A stretch of DNA of 64,000 nt from Trichaptum fuscoviolaceum (lineage: Eukaryota; Basidiomycota; Agaricomycetes; Hymenochaetales; Trichaptaceae). The position numbers and the translations under genes were made by a program. The stretch is taken from positions 2,446,770 to 2,510,769 of the forward strand of contig CAJSYZ010000010.1 in assembly GCA_910574455.1 (NCBI GenBank). The letters are read 5' to 3'. The notes under the pieces are model-generated. The model was given only the letters and a program-made list of their open reading frames with translations. It made no database searches and was not told the origin of the DNA. Below, one piece after another: positions 43,852 through 54,575 of the stretch; position 1 is the stretch's first letter, and the number at the start of each line of letters is the position of its first letter.

Positions 43852-44669
43852 TGTCGAGATCCCGGGCTCCTTTTCTCATTTCCCGCACGTTCCCGCCAAG
43901 GATCCCGACATGAGCAGACAAACCCGCGGGGAGAATCCCGCCATTGGATTCCCCGCGCGAAACCTCATTCCCGAATCGCACGATCCCATGCTCACGTGAC
44001 TTATCCCGCACCACCGTCCCGGCAACCATGCACGCATACACACACTCATTTACGACGACCCGCCACGGCACACGTACATTCACTTATCAACATACGCTCA
44101 TTAATTCGCTAGTACCTCAAGGTGACGACCTGCAACAGTCTGGCATACCTAGTCTGGCTAGTCGCGGCCCCGGACCGGACGCTGACGTCCACGGACAGGC
44201 CGTAGCCATCTGGAGAGACGGGATAGACATGCCTAGCAGTGCGGTCGTAGCATGTATCGTTTGTAGTAGATAGGTGCGCATTGCGCAAGGACACTTAGCG
44301 TAGATTAACTATACAGTCTTTACGAAGTAGATAAATAGCTGTAGGCATCGTAAGGAGCACCCCACTTTTGACCTCTTGTGGAGTGCTTCCTTAGGTGCGA
44401 TCTCTCTCTTTTCTCCTGTGTAGTTAGTTGCGCAATACTTACTTGTGGAGTGCTTCCTTAGGGATCCGCTTACTTGACGTTCAAAGCAGTGAAGAGTCCT
44501 AGCTGGCCTTGAGAATCCCGCGACGCGCCTGGATAGAATCCCGCGCGTTTCCCGCCTGAATTCCCACGCTCGTTCCCAGTCGCGAATCCAGATTCCCGAA
44601 CGCGGGTTCTTGTCGCGAATTCCAGTCTCCCGAAACTGTTTCCCGCTACAATTCCCGACGGTCGTAACA
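43852..44669 (+). repeat. 5' LTR (818 bp)
   Basis: TGTCGAG...CGTAACA. GATAAATA at 44330-44337 is TATA-like. The presumed RNA start ACTTTTGACCT is at 44364-44374. The block CTTGTGGAGTGCTTCCTTAG is repeated at 44375 and 44442. Confidence 0.92.
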
Positions 44670-44671
44670 TT

Positions 44672-44682
44672 AGGTCAAAAGT
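44672..44682 (+). promoter_or_regulatory. Self-complementary primer-binding site
   Basis: AGGTCAAAAGT is the exact reverse complement of ACTTTTGACCT at 44364-44374. As in Tf1/sushi-type elements, the RNA 5' end is expected to prime its own reverse transcription. Confidence 0.78.
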
Positions 44683-44758
44683 CCTGGCTCACCGCCGCTC
44701 GGACTCGACACCCTCACGCTCTTTACTTCTACCCCCGCACCCGTACCGCCGACCAGCG

Positions 44759-45968
44759 ATGTCATCCCACCAGGAATGGGGAGGACTCGCAGATACCTTC
44801 GCTTTCCCGTCCCCGAGCTCCTCGATGGAGGAAGACAAACTCCAGCCCATCCTTGATCGCCTCGACACCCTCGAAAAACGCTACTCCAAGTTAGTCAACG
44901 AACACAATCAGGTTCAGAACACTGTCGCCCAGCTCAAGCACGCCAACCAGGCGTTAGAAGCCCAAATCGCGAGCCAGCCCGCCTCCCCGTCTGGGGGTGG
45001 AGCAGGGCTCAAGATGAAGCTTCCCGACACCTTCGAAGGCGAACGAGCCAAGCTGGAAAACTGGATTCACCAGATTAAGCTCTACCTGTTCGGACAACAT
45101 CCGGGGCTGAACGAAACCCGCAAGGTCGCATTCGCCCTGATGCTACTGCGGGGACCGGCGCAAGACTGGGCACGACCCATTCTAGATCGACTCCAGGACA
45201 TCCCGACACCGCCAGAAGCCGCCAGCCTGGAGGCCCTGTTCGCCGCCCTTCGCGCCTCTTACGGAGAAATCGATGCAGACAAAGCCGCAGCCGACAAACT
45301 GATGCGCCTACGCCAGACAGGAACGGTCGCCGAGTTTGCGTCGCAATTCCGTGCCCTCCAAGCCCTCACCGGGTGGCCCAAGGACGCGACAACGGATGTC
45401 ATCTACCTCGACATGTTCCGGAAGGGACTCAAAGACCAGGTTCGCCAACACATCGCCAGCACAGAGGCGAAGGATATGAAATTCGATGCCTACGTCAACT
45501 GGGTTTCCGAGACGGACGAGAAGCTAAGGCTCGCACACGCCTATGGACCAGTATCGAAGCCAGCGGCTACGCCCCGAAGCAATCCCGGCACCACTAGTTC
45601 AGCTCCGCGTACGATCCCGACTGCGGGCGCAAGCTCGACGAAGGATCCCAACGCGATGGAGATTGACAGGGTGCGCCGGGAGCGCAGGAGTAAGGGACTA
45701 TGCTACTACTGCGGAGAGAAAGACCATCTGGTGAGCGATTGCCCAACGCGACCGCCATCCCGAAACCTAAAGGCTACGAAATCCACGTCCCCGTCGAGCC
45801 CATCGCCCCCCGCGCTCCAGTCGTTCGAAGAAACCGCTCAAACGTATGGCGGAACAGTACGTCCAGAATGTGCAGCAGTCCGTGCTACAGAACGCATTCG
45901 CCGCCATGACGCCCGCCGCCAAGAACGTCCACAATCCCGAAGCCCCGCCCCCAGCGGATTTTCAGTAG
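44759..45968 (+). CDS. Gag polyprotein of the chromovirus (one frame change near the C-terminus)
   Basis: ATG at 44759. A coiled-coil-prone N-terminus (LDRLDTLEKRYSKLVNEHNQ) is followed by the retrotransposon-gag domain (about residues 95-230; LPDTFEGERAKLENWIHQIK, QDWARPILDRL, FRKGLKDQVRQHI) and one zinc knuckle CYYCGEKDHLVSDC. In the assembled sequence the frame continues past 45968 into the protease frame, but from the six-C run at 45806-45811 onward another frame is far more protein-like (AEQYVQNVQQSVLQNAFAAM) and ends at a TAG at 45966-45968. I infer that Gag naturally ends there and that one base was gained in the C run. Gag forms the particle and binds RNA through the knuckle. Confidence 0.75.
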
Positions 45969-48900
45969 GGTCGTATTGCTCAGTCGCGCCCTATACGACC
46001 CAACCGCCCTTGTGGCCGAAGAACTCTCTTAATAATGGTCCCTTGTATTTAACCATCTCTACAATAGACCGTCGTCTTAGACGACATTTGAAGTTCCCGG
46101 TACAGGTTAGCGACGGAAAAACGGATGCCTTAGCCACAGTAATGTTAGACAGCGGTGCGTCGGGAACTTTCATAAATTCCCGCTACGTTTCGCCGACACG
46201 GACTCCAGACCCGGGACTTGGTAATCCCGATACTTTTGCGCAACGCGGACAATTCCCCGAACGCGATTGGACGCATCACCAAGGAAGTAGTCCTCAACGT
46301 CGAGATGAAGGGACACTTAGAACAGTTGACCATGGCCGTCGCGGATATTGGCGACGACGATATTATCATGGGGATCGACTGGTTGCGGCACCATAACCCA
46401 ACCATTGACTGGACCAACGACGTGGTCGATCTCAACCGCTGCCCGCCTCAGTGTGATAACCAGCAACGCCTGGTCCCGCTTCCCCGCCTCGCCATAGCAG
46501 AAGAAGTCGAGACCCCCTGGGGGCCCGACAGGACCCAGGCCGAATGGGAAGCTGTCCCACCAGGATTTCGGTACTCAGAAAAATATTGGGACCAGTACCA
46601 CGACGCTGAATCCTACTTCGTCACGACGGACGACCATTTCGCGTACAAAATTGCCGCCTCGTACACCCACTCCCAGGCCATCGCTGAGAAGTCAGCAGTG
46701 AAGGAAGGCGAGAAAACCTTCGAGGAACTAGTTCCCCCCGAATTTCGTGAGTTTGCCGACGTTTTCTCGAAAGCCGAATCCGAAAGGCTTCCACTGCGCA
46801 AACCGTATGATCACGCCATAGATTTAGAACCCGGGAAGGTTCCCCCGTACAGCAAAATCTATCCGTTGGCCCCGGCCGAACGCGACGCCCTTCGCGAATT
46901 CGTTGACGAAAACCTGCGCAAAGGGTACATACGACCTTCGAAATCCCCTGCAGCGGCTCCCGTCTTCTTTATCAAGAAAAAGGACGGAACCTTGCGCATG
47001 GTAGTCGATTACCGACGACTGAACGATATCACGGTCAAGAATCGATACCCGCTTCCCCTCACGATGGAACTCGTAGACGCACTGCAAAAGGCGAAGGTTT
47101 TCACGACTCTAGATTTACGATGGGGCTACCACAATGTGCGACTGAAGCAAGGCGACGAGTGGAAGGCTGCATTTCGGACTCAGGCAGGACATTTCGAACC
47201 AACGGTGATGACATTCGGGCTCACGAATGCCCCAGCGACCTTCCAGCACATGATGAACGATATCTTCAAAGACCTCATTGGAGTATACGTGATCATCTAT
47301 CTTGACGACTTGCTAATCTTTTCCGAAGATGAATCGCAGCACGATGAACACGTACGGGAAGTCCTTAAACGGCTACGCGAAAACGACTTGTTCTGCAAAC
47401 CCGAAAAGTGCAAATTCAAACAGACTTCCGTCGAGTATCTCGGGATGATTATTTCGCAGGGAAAGGTGGCGATGGATCCCGCCAAGGTACAGGCGGTCCT
47501 CGACTGGCCTACCCCGAAAAAGGTGAAAGACATCCAAGCCTTCCTCGGGTTCGCGAATTTCTATCGACGCTTCATTCGGGATTTCTCGCACATCGTCAAA
47601 CCGCTCACGACGCTGCTGAAGAAGGACGTTCGCTGGGCCTGGACAGAAAACCAGCAGTTCGCTTTCGACTATCTCAAGCGCATGTTCACGACCGCCCCCG
47701 TCCTGATGATGCCAGACATGTCGCGACAATTCATCGTGGAATGCGACGCCTCTGATTTCGCGACCGGCGCGGTCTTGTCCCAGGAAGGCGACGACGGGCT
47801 GATACATCCGGTCGCCTTTTTCTCGAAATCCCTCAACGATGCGGAACGCAACTACGAGATTTATGACAAGGAGCTACTCGCGATTATTAGAGCTCTTGAC
47901 GAGTGGCGGCATTATCTCGAAGGTGCGAGTCATAAACTCGATATCGTGTCTGACCACAAGAATCTGCTATATTTCTCTGAATCCCGAACGCTGATGCGAC
48001 GCCAAGCCCGGTGGAGTCTGTTCCTCACCCGCTTCGATTTTACGATTCGCCATCGCCCAGGGCGACTCGGGGGCAAACCCGACGCCATGTCACGACGCGT
48101 CGATCTTCAACCAGAAGGCGAAGACAACACGGGACGGACCCTCTTGACCCCCGAAATGTTTCGACTAAAGGCAATTCGTCGGGGAATGACGCAGGTACAT
48201 GGGGATCAGGCCCTTCTACGACGCATTCGTAAGTCAGATCAATATGAAGACGAACTGGTGGACGCGATCGAGCTGGTTAAGTCCAAGGCGCCTCGAGTCC
48301 TGACCAAGGAACTTGAGGACTGGAGCACCGAGGAAGGACTCATCCTGTACCAGGGTAAGGTTTACGTCCCGAAAGACGAGACCATTCGCCGGGATGTGGT
48401 GAAGACTTACCACGACAGTCTCCCTGCCGGACATCCTGGACGTTGGAAAACGTTTGAGATGGTAAGCCGCAACTACTGGTGGCCCGGGATGTCTAACTTC
48501 GTAGAACGATACGTTTCGGGATGCGATACCTGCGCACGCACGAAGAACCGATCCCAACGCCCGGTAGGACTCCTGCAACCGAACGAAATCCCGCAGGGCC
48601 CCTGGCAGGCGATTTCGTGCGATTTCATCACCCAGCTCCCCCGATCTGAGGATTACGACGCAATTTTCGTGGTGGTCGACCGTCTCACCAAGCAAGCGCA
48701 TTTTATCCCGACCACGTCTGACATCGATGCACCGGAAACTGCGGAACTATTCCTGCAGCACGTCTGGAAGCTGCACGGAACCCCCCGCCAGATCATATCC
48801 GACCGCGGACCACAGTTTGTCGCGCAATTCATGAAGGCCCTCTTTTCCCGACTCGGTATCAAGGGTACCACGTCGACTGCGTATCACCCGCAGACGGATG

Positions 48901-49691
48901 GGCAAACCGAAAGGGTAAACCAAGAGCTGGAACAATATTTACGGGCTTTCATAGATACACGACAAGAAAACTGGGCCGGATTACTCCCAATGGCAGAGTT
49001 CGCGCACAACACGAAAGCGCACGCGGCAACACGACAATCTCCGTTCGCGCTTGTCTACGGCTACAATCCCGAATTCACGATTGCCCCGAGCGACGGCCTA
49101 TCCACGGTCCCTGCCACGGACGCACGACTACAGGAGCTTCAGCAGGCACAGGAAGAGGCAAGAGCGGCTTTGGAGGTTGCGGCAGAGCGCATGAAGCAGC
49201 ACTACGATCAGGCCCGGAACGAGGCCCCGCAGTACGCAGTCGGGGATAAAGTCTGGCTCGAAGCGACGAACGTTCGGCGACCGGGAGCGCGCAAATTATT
49301 ACCGAAACGACTAGGGCCGTATAAAGTGAAGGCAAAGCTAAGTGACCTCACCTACGAACTCGAACTCCCCGCGTCGCTGAAGATTCATCCCGTATTTCAC
49401 GTATCGCTGCTCTCGCCATACCACGAAGACGACATTCCCGGTCGAACGCAACCCCCGCCGCCCCCAGTCGAAGTAGAAGGAGATCTGGAGTACGAGGTGG
49501 AAGAGGTTCTGGATGCTAGACGGTTTAGACGGAGATTTGAATTTTGGTACGATGGAAGGGATATTCGAGCGCGGAAGATACATGGATTCCCGCAAAGGAT
49601 ATGGGTAATGCAAAGGCTAAAATTCGCAGTTTCTATCGAAAACACCCGGACGCCCCTCGAGAAGTCAACGCTATCGAGCTCTGTGACCTGA
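45969..49691 (+). CDS. Pol polyprotein: protease, RT, RNase H, integrase, chromodomain
   Basis: The protease active site is VMLDSGASGTFINSRY (about 46135-46180). A frame change follows, after which GDDDIIMGIDWL continues the domain in the frame open from 46218 to 49691. Reverse transcriptase has FIKKKDGTLRMVVDYRRLN and the YLDD box at about 47297. RNase H has ECDASDFATGAVLS, YDKELLAI and SDHKNL. Integrase has the H2C2 zinc site (HPGRW ... CDTCARTK) and D, D, E in CDFI, SDRGPQF and GQTERVNQELE. The chromodomain starts YEVEEVLDARRFRRR, then a lost base in the T run near 49540 moves VRWKGYSSAEDTWIPA into another frame. No single uninterrupted Pol frame exists as assembled. Confidence 0.88.
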
Positions 49692-49706
49692 GCAAGATTC
49701 AAGCTT

Positions 49707-49737
49707 GGCGCCCCGGAGTTGCGCCTTTGGAGGGGGG
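49707..49737 (+). promoter_or_regulatory. Hairpin plus polypurine tract before the 3' LTR
   Basis: GGCGC (49707-49711), 9-base loop CCCGGAGTT, GCGCC (49721-49725), TTT, then GGAGGGGGG. Same layout as 29066-29096 with a paired base change in the stem. Confidence 0.75.
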
Positions 49738-49740
49738 TAA

Positions 49741-50558
49741 TGTCGAGATCCCGGGCTCCTTTTCTCATTTCCCGCACGTTCCCGCCAAGGATCCCGACAT
49801 GAGCAGACAAACCCGCGGGGAGAATCCCGCCATTGGATTCCCCGCGCGAAACCTCATTCCCGAATCGCACGATCCCATGCTCACGTGACTTATCCCGCAC
49901 CACCGTCCCGGCAACCATGCACGCATACACACACTCATTTACGACGACCCGCCACGGCACACGTACATTCACTTATCAACATACGCTCATTAATTCGCTA
50001 GTACCTCAAGGTGACAACCTGCAACAGTCTGGCATACCTAGTCTGGCTAGTCGCGGCCCCGGACCGGACGCTGACGTCCACGGACAGGCCGTAGCCATCT
50101 GGAGAGACGGGATAGACATGCCTAGCAGTGCGGTCGTAGCATGTATCGTTTGTAGTAGATAGGTGCGCATTGCGCAAGGACACTTAGCGTAGATTAACTA
50201 TACAGTCTTTACGAAGTAGATAAATAGCTGTAGGCATCGTAAGGAGCACCCCACTTTTGACCTCTTGTGGAGTGCTTCCTTAGGTGCGATCTCTCTCTTT
50301 TCTCCTGTGTAGTTAGTTGCGCAATACTTACTTGTGGAGTGCTTCCTTAGGGATCCGCTTACTTGACGTTCAAAGCAGTGAAGAGTCCTAGCTGGCCTTG
50401 AGAATCCCGCGACGCGCCTGGATAGAATCCCGCGCGTTTCCCGCCTGAATTCCCACGCTCGTTCCCAGTCGCAAATCCAGATTCCCGAACGCGGGTTCTT
50501 GTCGCGAATTCCAGTCTCCCGAAACTGTTTCCCGCTACAATTCCCGACGGTCGTAACA
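49741..50558 (+). repeat. 3' LTR (818 bp)
   Basis: Identical to the 5' LTR except A for G at 50016 and 50473 (G at 44127 and 44584). Followed by the target duplication TCTTC. Confidence 0.92.
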
Positions 50559-51792
50559 TCTTCCTGTACTGCAACCCACAGCTCGTCCAAATTAGTCGGA
50601 GGAGGGACCCGGGCACATATGAGGTCTTTCAGAGCATCCCAGACATTCTCGATGAAGCTCATATTGGGGCTCTGGGCTGGCCACTTCAAGAGCTTTATGC
50701 GCTTTCTTCCAAACCAAGCCTGAACAAATTTTGACGTATGCTTTGGATCATTGTCTTGCTGGAAGAGCATTTGAGATCGTCGCAAGTGCTGATCACGGAG
50801 TGTTCCCAAGAGTCCTTCCTCCAATATGTTGGCATATTGGAACCTGTTCATGTTTCCTTCAACGCGGACAAGCCTCCCAAAGCCTTGACGTGTGATGCAA
50901 CCCCAAACCATAATATGCCCTCCACCATGTTTCACCGTTTTCTGAGTGTATTGGCTTGATAATTGTTGTCCCTTCTCATGATAGCACCACTGTCTCCCAT
51001 CTGAATCAAAAAGGTTGATTTTGGTCTCGTCTGAGAAGATAACCTTGCGCCAATCGGAAGGTGTCCATGTCTGATGCTCTTTTGCCCAAAGATACCGCTT
51101 TCGTTTATTTTTCCGGGAAATGAATGGCTTCTTCTGCATAACATATGCCTTCATGCCAATGTTCTCCAAATGATTTCGGATAGTTTGCACTGCCACATGT
51201 GGAAACCATTGAGTCCGAAGCTCAGATGCATTGTGGGATTTGCCGGTTTTAAGGAGTAGAGAGGCAAACCGTGCCTCTTTATCAGAGAATTTGATAGGAG
51301 CTCCAATCCTATGCTCCTTATCATACCAGGATGGCTTGCCCTTCGTCTTCCTGTAGTACCGAGAAACTGTTGATTGGTCTATCCCGAGTTCCTCGGCAAT
51401 CTCCTGGCTAGTACGACCATAGTTCTTGCCAGATGTGATGATCCGTTTTTTTGTTGGAGTTAGATGATTGAATAAGACCATGAGAATGTATAGATGGTAG
51501 CAAGTGTAAAGCAGCAAAGAAAACAAAGTGGAAGTTCAAAGCAAAGGAGAACACATGTTTACAATGTGTTCGGGGTGCGGCAGACTGTCTAGTGAATCCG
51601 ACTTTCCCACGCTTACGATTTTTTTTCTGCATAACCACTTGATGGATTGCTCTACTTTCTTTTGTATTCTCTTCTACACATGTTTGACTATATTAGCTAA
51701 AATTGTCCTTTAAAAATTACTGCTCTATCTTATAAAGATAAAGAAACAACATTTTTTTTTGGCTTGGTGCATTACTAATTGGGGGTACTGTA

Positions 51793-52451
51793 CATCCTTG
51801 AGTGGGTCCAGTCTTTTAACTTATCTCCCAACCTCTCATTAGGTTCGCGACCAGCTAGCGATTCTAGCTGAGAGTCTAGCCTGGGCATCACAACGAATGT
51901 CAAGGACCTGGGTATAAGAATGAGGTGCGTATCAATAAATTCTGACATATTTTTGCTAAATTTCCCAACATCTCTCCCATTTGCACGTAGGCCACAGTCG
52001 GCGCAGTACTAGTCAATATAATGGGCTGAAGAATGGTCTCATCGACCAGAAGGAAGTTTTCTTCTCCCCCAGTTTTACGTGAAACTGTTGAGTACTATCT
52101 ATCGGTGCATGTATTTAAACAAAAGGGAGTTCTATGGAGAAAATCGGTATACGTGCTGTCTTACCTGCTGTGCGTTCCCTATGTATCCGATAAACAAAGT
52201 CACCCATAAGACTCCTTCTCTAGCATTACCGAGCTCTCTCACATCGCCTTGCGGCGTCTTCCCTTTACGCTCTCACTGGAGCCAGTTTTCGCAGGGTGCC
52301 CATCTTCACTAATCATTCTCTGCAGCTCTTCCTCAATGCGTCTAGCTCTCTCGAGTGGAGCAGATCAGATAAAACTCGGCTGTCTAATTTCCGGGAATCG
52401 AAAGGGCTTCGACATCTTCAAGACCGAATATTATTGGACACAATATGGGTG
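51793..52451. other. Intergenic, no gene seen
   Basis: Between the Tc1 element and the edge of the inverted duplication (52452). Weak similarity to the degenerate flank at 17.3-17.5 kb (CTTTACGCTCTCA... region). No supportable gene. Confidence 0.4.
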
Positions 52452-52659
52452 AAAGAGCTCTAACAGGCATTGTGGTGTCTTTGATGCAATTCTTCTGGCC
52501 CTTAAAAGATTTAGCCATGCCACTGATATAAATTTATGCAAAAGAGCTCCCAAATTGTTCCTATGTCAAACTTAGCATTTGAACTCGTTCGCTGCGCAGC
52601 GTTTCAATGTATCCAAAACTGATTCTACAAAATAACGGAGCTTATTGCACCTGAAAATA

Positions 52660-53946
52660 CTAGCAGAAGAGGAAGGCTCCGCTCAGGCAATGTCTCTGAC
52701 CTTTTCCCTCCAGTTGGATATCTCGCTTACGGCAGATATCTTGGAGGTTGCTGGGGAACGTTCCCTCGAGGAAGATAGCAATGTGATTAAGGGAAGGAAA
52801 CTTCTCCGGGTCTTCTAGTTGACTTGCAAGGACTTGAAGCTCTTCAGAGTCACCTTTGTATAGTGAAACGCAGGCAAATCGCTCGAGCAGCGGGAGTTGT
52901 GCAATGGAGCCAAACTCTAACTTCATCCTCCATAATTGTAGCTCTCGAAGCTCCCTTAAAGTGGTAAGAGCATCGGATAAAGGGGCGTATGGGCTTGGAT
53001 TGCGGTATCGTGGTATGTCTATCTTGAGGTATTGGAGGGTCGGGGACCATGCGCGTAGACATTCACAAAGAGCATCTGCCACCGCTACATCGCCGCTAGT
53101 TGGGACCCGGGAACCGTACAACGTCAGAGCGAGCTTCGTGACACCGCCATTGCACATGGCAAGTAGAGTCTTGTATGTGCTAGCATGTAGAGTTCCGCCG
53201 AGAAAGATGATTTCTCGTACGTCTGGGCAGCAGCCAGAGACCTGAGACGCATCGAATGCTGCCGCATTCTCCAATGTCTTGTCGTTCAGAAACTTTTCTA
53301 CGCGTATGCTGCGAAGCTTCGGCCACATTCGCATCATTTCATATATCTGGAAGAAGTTTCCACCCGTTTTCCGAAAAGAATCGGATAGTCTCTGCGTGGT
53401 AATGGAAAATGAGAGGAGCGACTTCCCCTTCAGCACGTCAACCAGGGCATTGAGCTCGGAGAGTTCAAATCCATGAATATCCACTTCCTGCACGTTCGTA
53501 CAAAGCTGCAGAATGCCGATCTTCGATTCGGTCCACACTGTGTCCCCTTCTCCAAAGACGGACTCAATACCCAACTGCAATTTCGTGACCAATGCGGCGA
53601 GCCCAGAGTTCGATGACAACGTTCTATGCAAGTCCTCCGCAACCTCATGTGCCTTTCGTGTTGTCATTTGGCGAAGGTGACGTTGTCGACGGTCATTTGT
53701 TTGAAAGGGATTCTCGCCTTCTCTGGCGGGAAATTGAAATGGAGTGTGGCTTCCAATGGCTATGGTGCGATATAGGTACTTCGTGCCTACCGCATTCCAT
53801 CGCTTGGACACTTGAAGGAGGGGTATAAGGTACCATCGGGGGGTAAACTTCTTATACCCGCTCCTTGGGCTTGTATCCGTATATTCTGAAACGAGAGCTT
53901 CTACGATGGCCGCCAAAGTTTCCGTAGGTAGCAATGAGTCAGTCAT
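52660..53946 (-). CDS. F-box/leucine-rich-like protein, subgroup II
   Basis: Single-exon frame of 428 residues starting MTDSLLPTETLAAIVEALVSEY. F-box-like module: PRWYLIPLLQVSKRWNAVGTKYLYRTIAIGS. Leucine-rich segments: LCTNVQEVDIHGFE, CCPDVREIIFLG, CECLRAWSPTLQYLKI, LRELQLWRMKLEFG, FPSLNHIAIFLE. Almost collinear with 15731-17023 apart from the C-terminal ~20 residues, and flanked by the same kinase-like pseudogene, so the two arose by inverted segmental duplication. No lesion, probably functional. Confidence 0.78.
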   Translation of the reverse strand: MTDSLLPTETLAAIVEALVSEYTDTSPRSGYKKFTPRWYLIPLLQVSKRWNAVGTKYLYRTIAIGSHTPFQFPAREGENPFQTNDRRQRHLRQMTTRKAHEVAEDLHRTLSSNSGLAALVTKLQLGIESVFGEGDTVWTESKIGILQLCTNVQEVDIHGFELSELNALVDVLKGKSLLSFSITTQRLSDSFRKTGGNFFQIYEMMRMWPKLRSIRVEKFLNDKTLENAAAFDASQVSGCCPDVREIIFLGGTLHASTYKTLLAMCNGGVTKLALTLYGSRVPTSGDVAVADALCECLRAWSPTLQYLKIDIPRYRNPSPYAPLSDALTTLRELRELQLWRMKLEFGSIAQLPLLERFACVSLYKGDSEELQVLASQLEDPEKFPSLNHIAIFLEGTFPSNLQDICRKRDIQLEGKGQRHCLSGAFLFC

Positions 53947-54575
53947 TTTAGGCGCTACTGGAGCACTGATGATCTGGAAACTCCTTCGTTAGTTATGATC
54001 TCCACACAAGGCTTATTATGACTGCTTATCGCACATAAATAGTTATCACTTTCGTAGTGTAGAAGAGCAGGGAGGGAAAGTCCTCTATAACGTGGGGTGA
54101 GATGGTGGTTGAAGACAGAGGACCGGTTGGTACTTCGCCGACTTAATTCAATTAGACGCTCTCACGAATTACTACACCTGAATCCAGCTGTTCTCTAACT
54201 TTTTGGCGTGGTTCTCTTGATGAATTGATACCTTATTAGTTTGGCCGGTGATCCGACTGACTGTTTCTGTTCCCCATGACTCAATGCTTATGTTCTTCTG
54301 CGCTGATTCCGCTGTTGTAATAGTCTGATCCACTGTCATCGATGTGCGCCAGACAAGCTGAGGTACTTATCTGAAGAGAACAAGAGCCAGATGTGTGTGG
54401 GAGAAGACGGAAAACTCCCGTGGGCTAATAGCACTAGCAGTATATTTTAAGCTCCGTCACAAATTCCACTCTCACGTGCCCAAAAATGTACGACTCGAAA
54501 GAGAACACCTCTATCGTTTTGTCGTATCCCTACTAAGTGTACTAGACACCTTCTTATACTCAGCTCAACATTGTT
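53947..54575. other. Intergenic, duplicated block
   Basis: Inverted counterpart of 15065-15730. No gene. Confidence 0.5.

Larger units (their letters stand above)
43852..50558 (+). mobile_element. Ty3/gypsy chromovirus, full length, young
   Basis: 818-bp LTRs (43852-44669 and 49741-50558) differ at only two positions. Target duplication TCTTC at 43847-43851 and 50559-50563. Order inside: self-complementary primer site, Gag, protease, reverse transcriptase, RNase H, integrase, chromodomain, hairpin and polypurine tract. Integrase after RNase H and the chromodomain identify a chromovirus. Three single-base frame changes (about 45806-45811, about 46190-46215 and about 49535-49545) interrupt the reading frames. 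Confidence 0.93.
43744..51481 (-). pseudogene. Tc1-like DD34E transposase interrupted by gypsy insertion
   Basis: The coding pieces are 50564-51481 and 43744-43851 (minus strand); joined across the insertion they are in frame and total 341 residues. N-terminal helix-turn-helix region (EIAEELGIDQSTVSRYYRKT, then a second one around SELRTQWFPHVAVQTIRNHL). The catalytic Asp lies in FSDETKINLF, the second in FQQDNDPKHTS and Glu in SFIENVWD, with 34 residues between second Asp and Glu. The C-terminus ends GGNTRY. The only lesion seen is the insertion, with TCTTC duplicated. The start at 51481 (MVLFNHLTP) is preferred over an upstream in-frame ATG. Confidence 0.85.
43495..51790 (-). mobile_element. 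Tc1/mariner transposon (split by a gypsy element)
   Basis: Terminal inverted repeats of about 28 bases start CAGTACCCCCAATTAGTATT at 43495 and end with the reverse complement at 51790. TA flanks both ends (43493-43494 and 51791-51792). Subtracting the nested LTR element and one target duplication leaves about 1.58 kb, a normal size for the family. It encodes a DD34E transposase on the minus strand. Confidence 0.9.
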
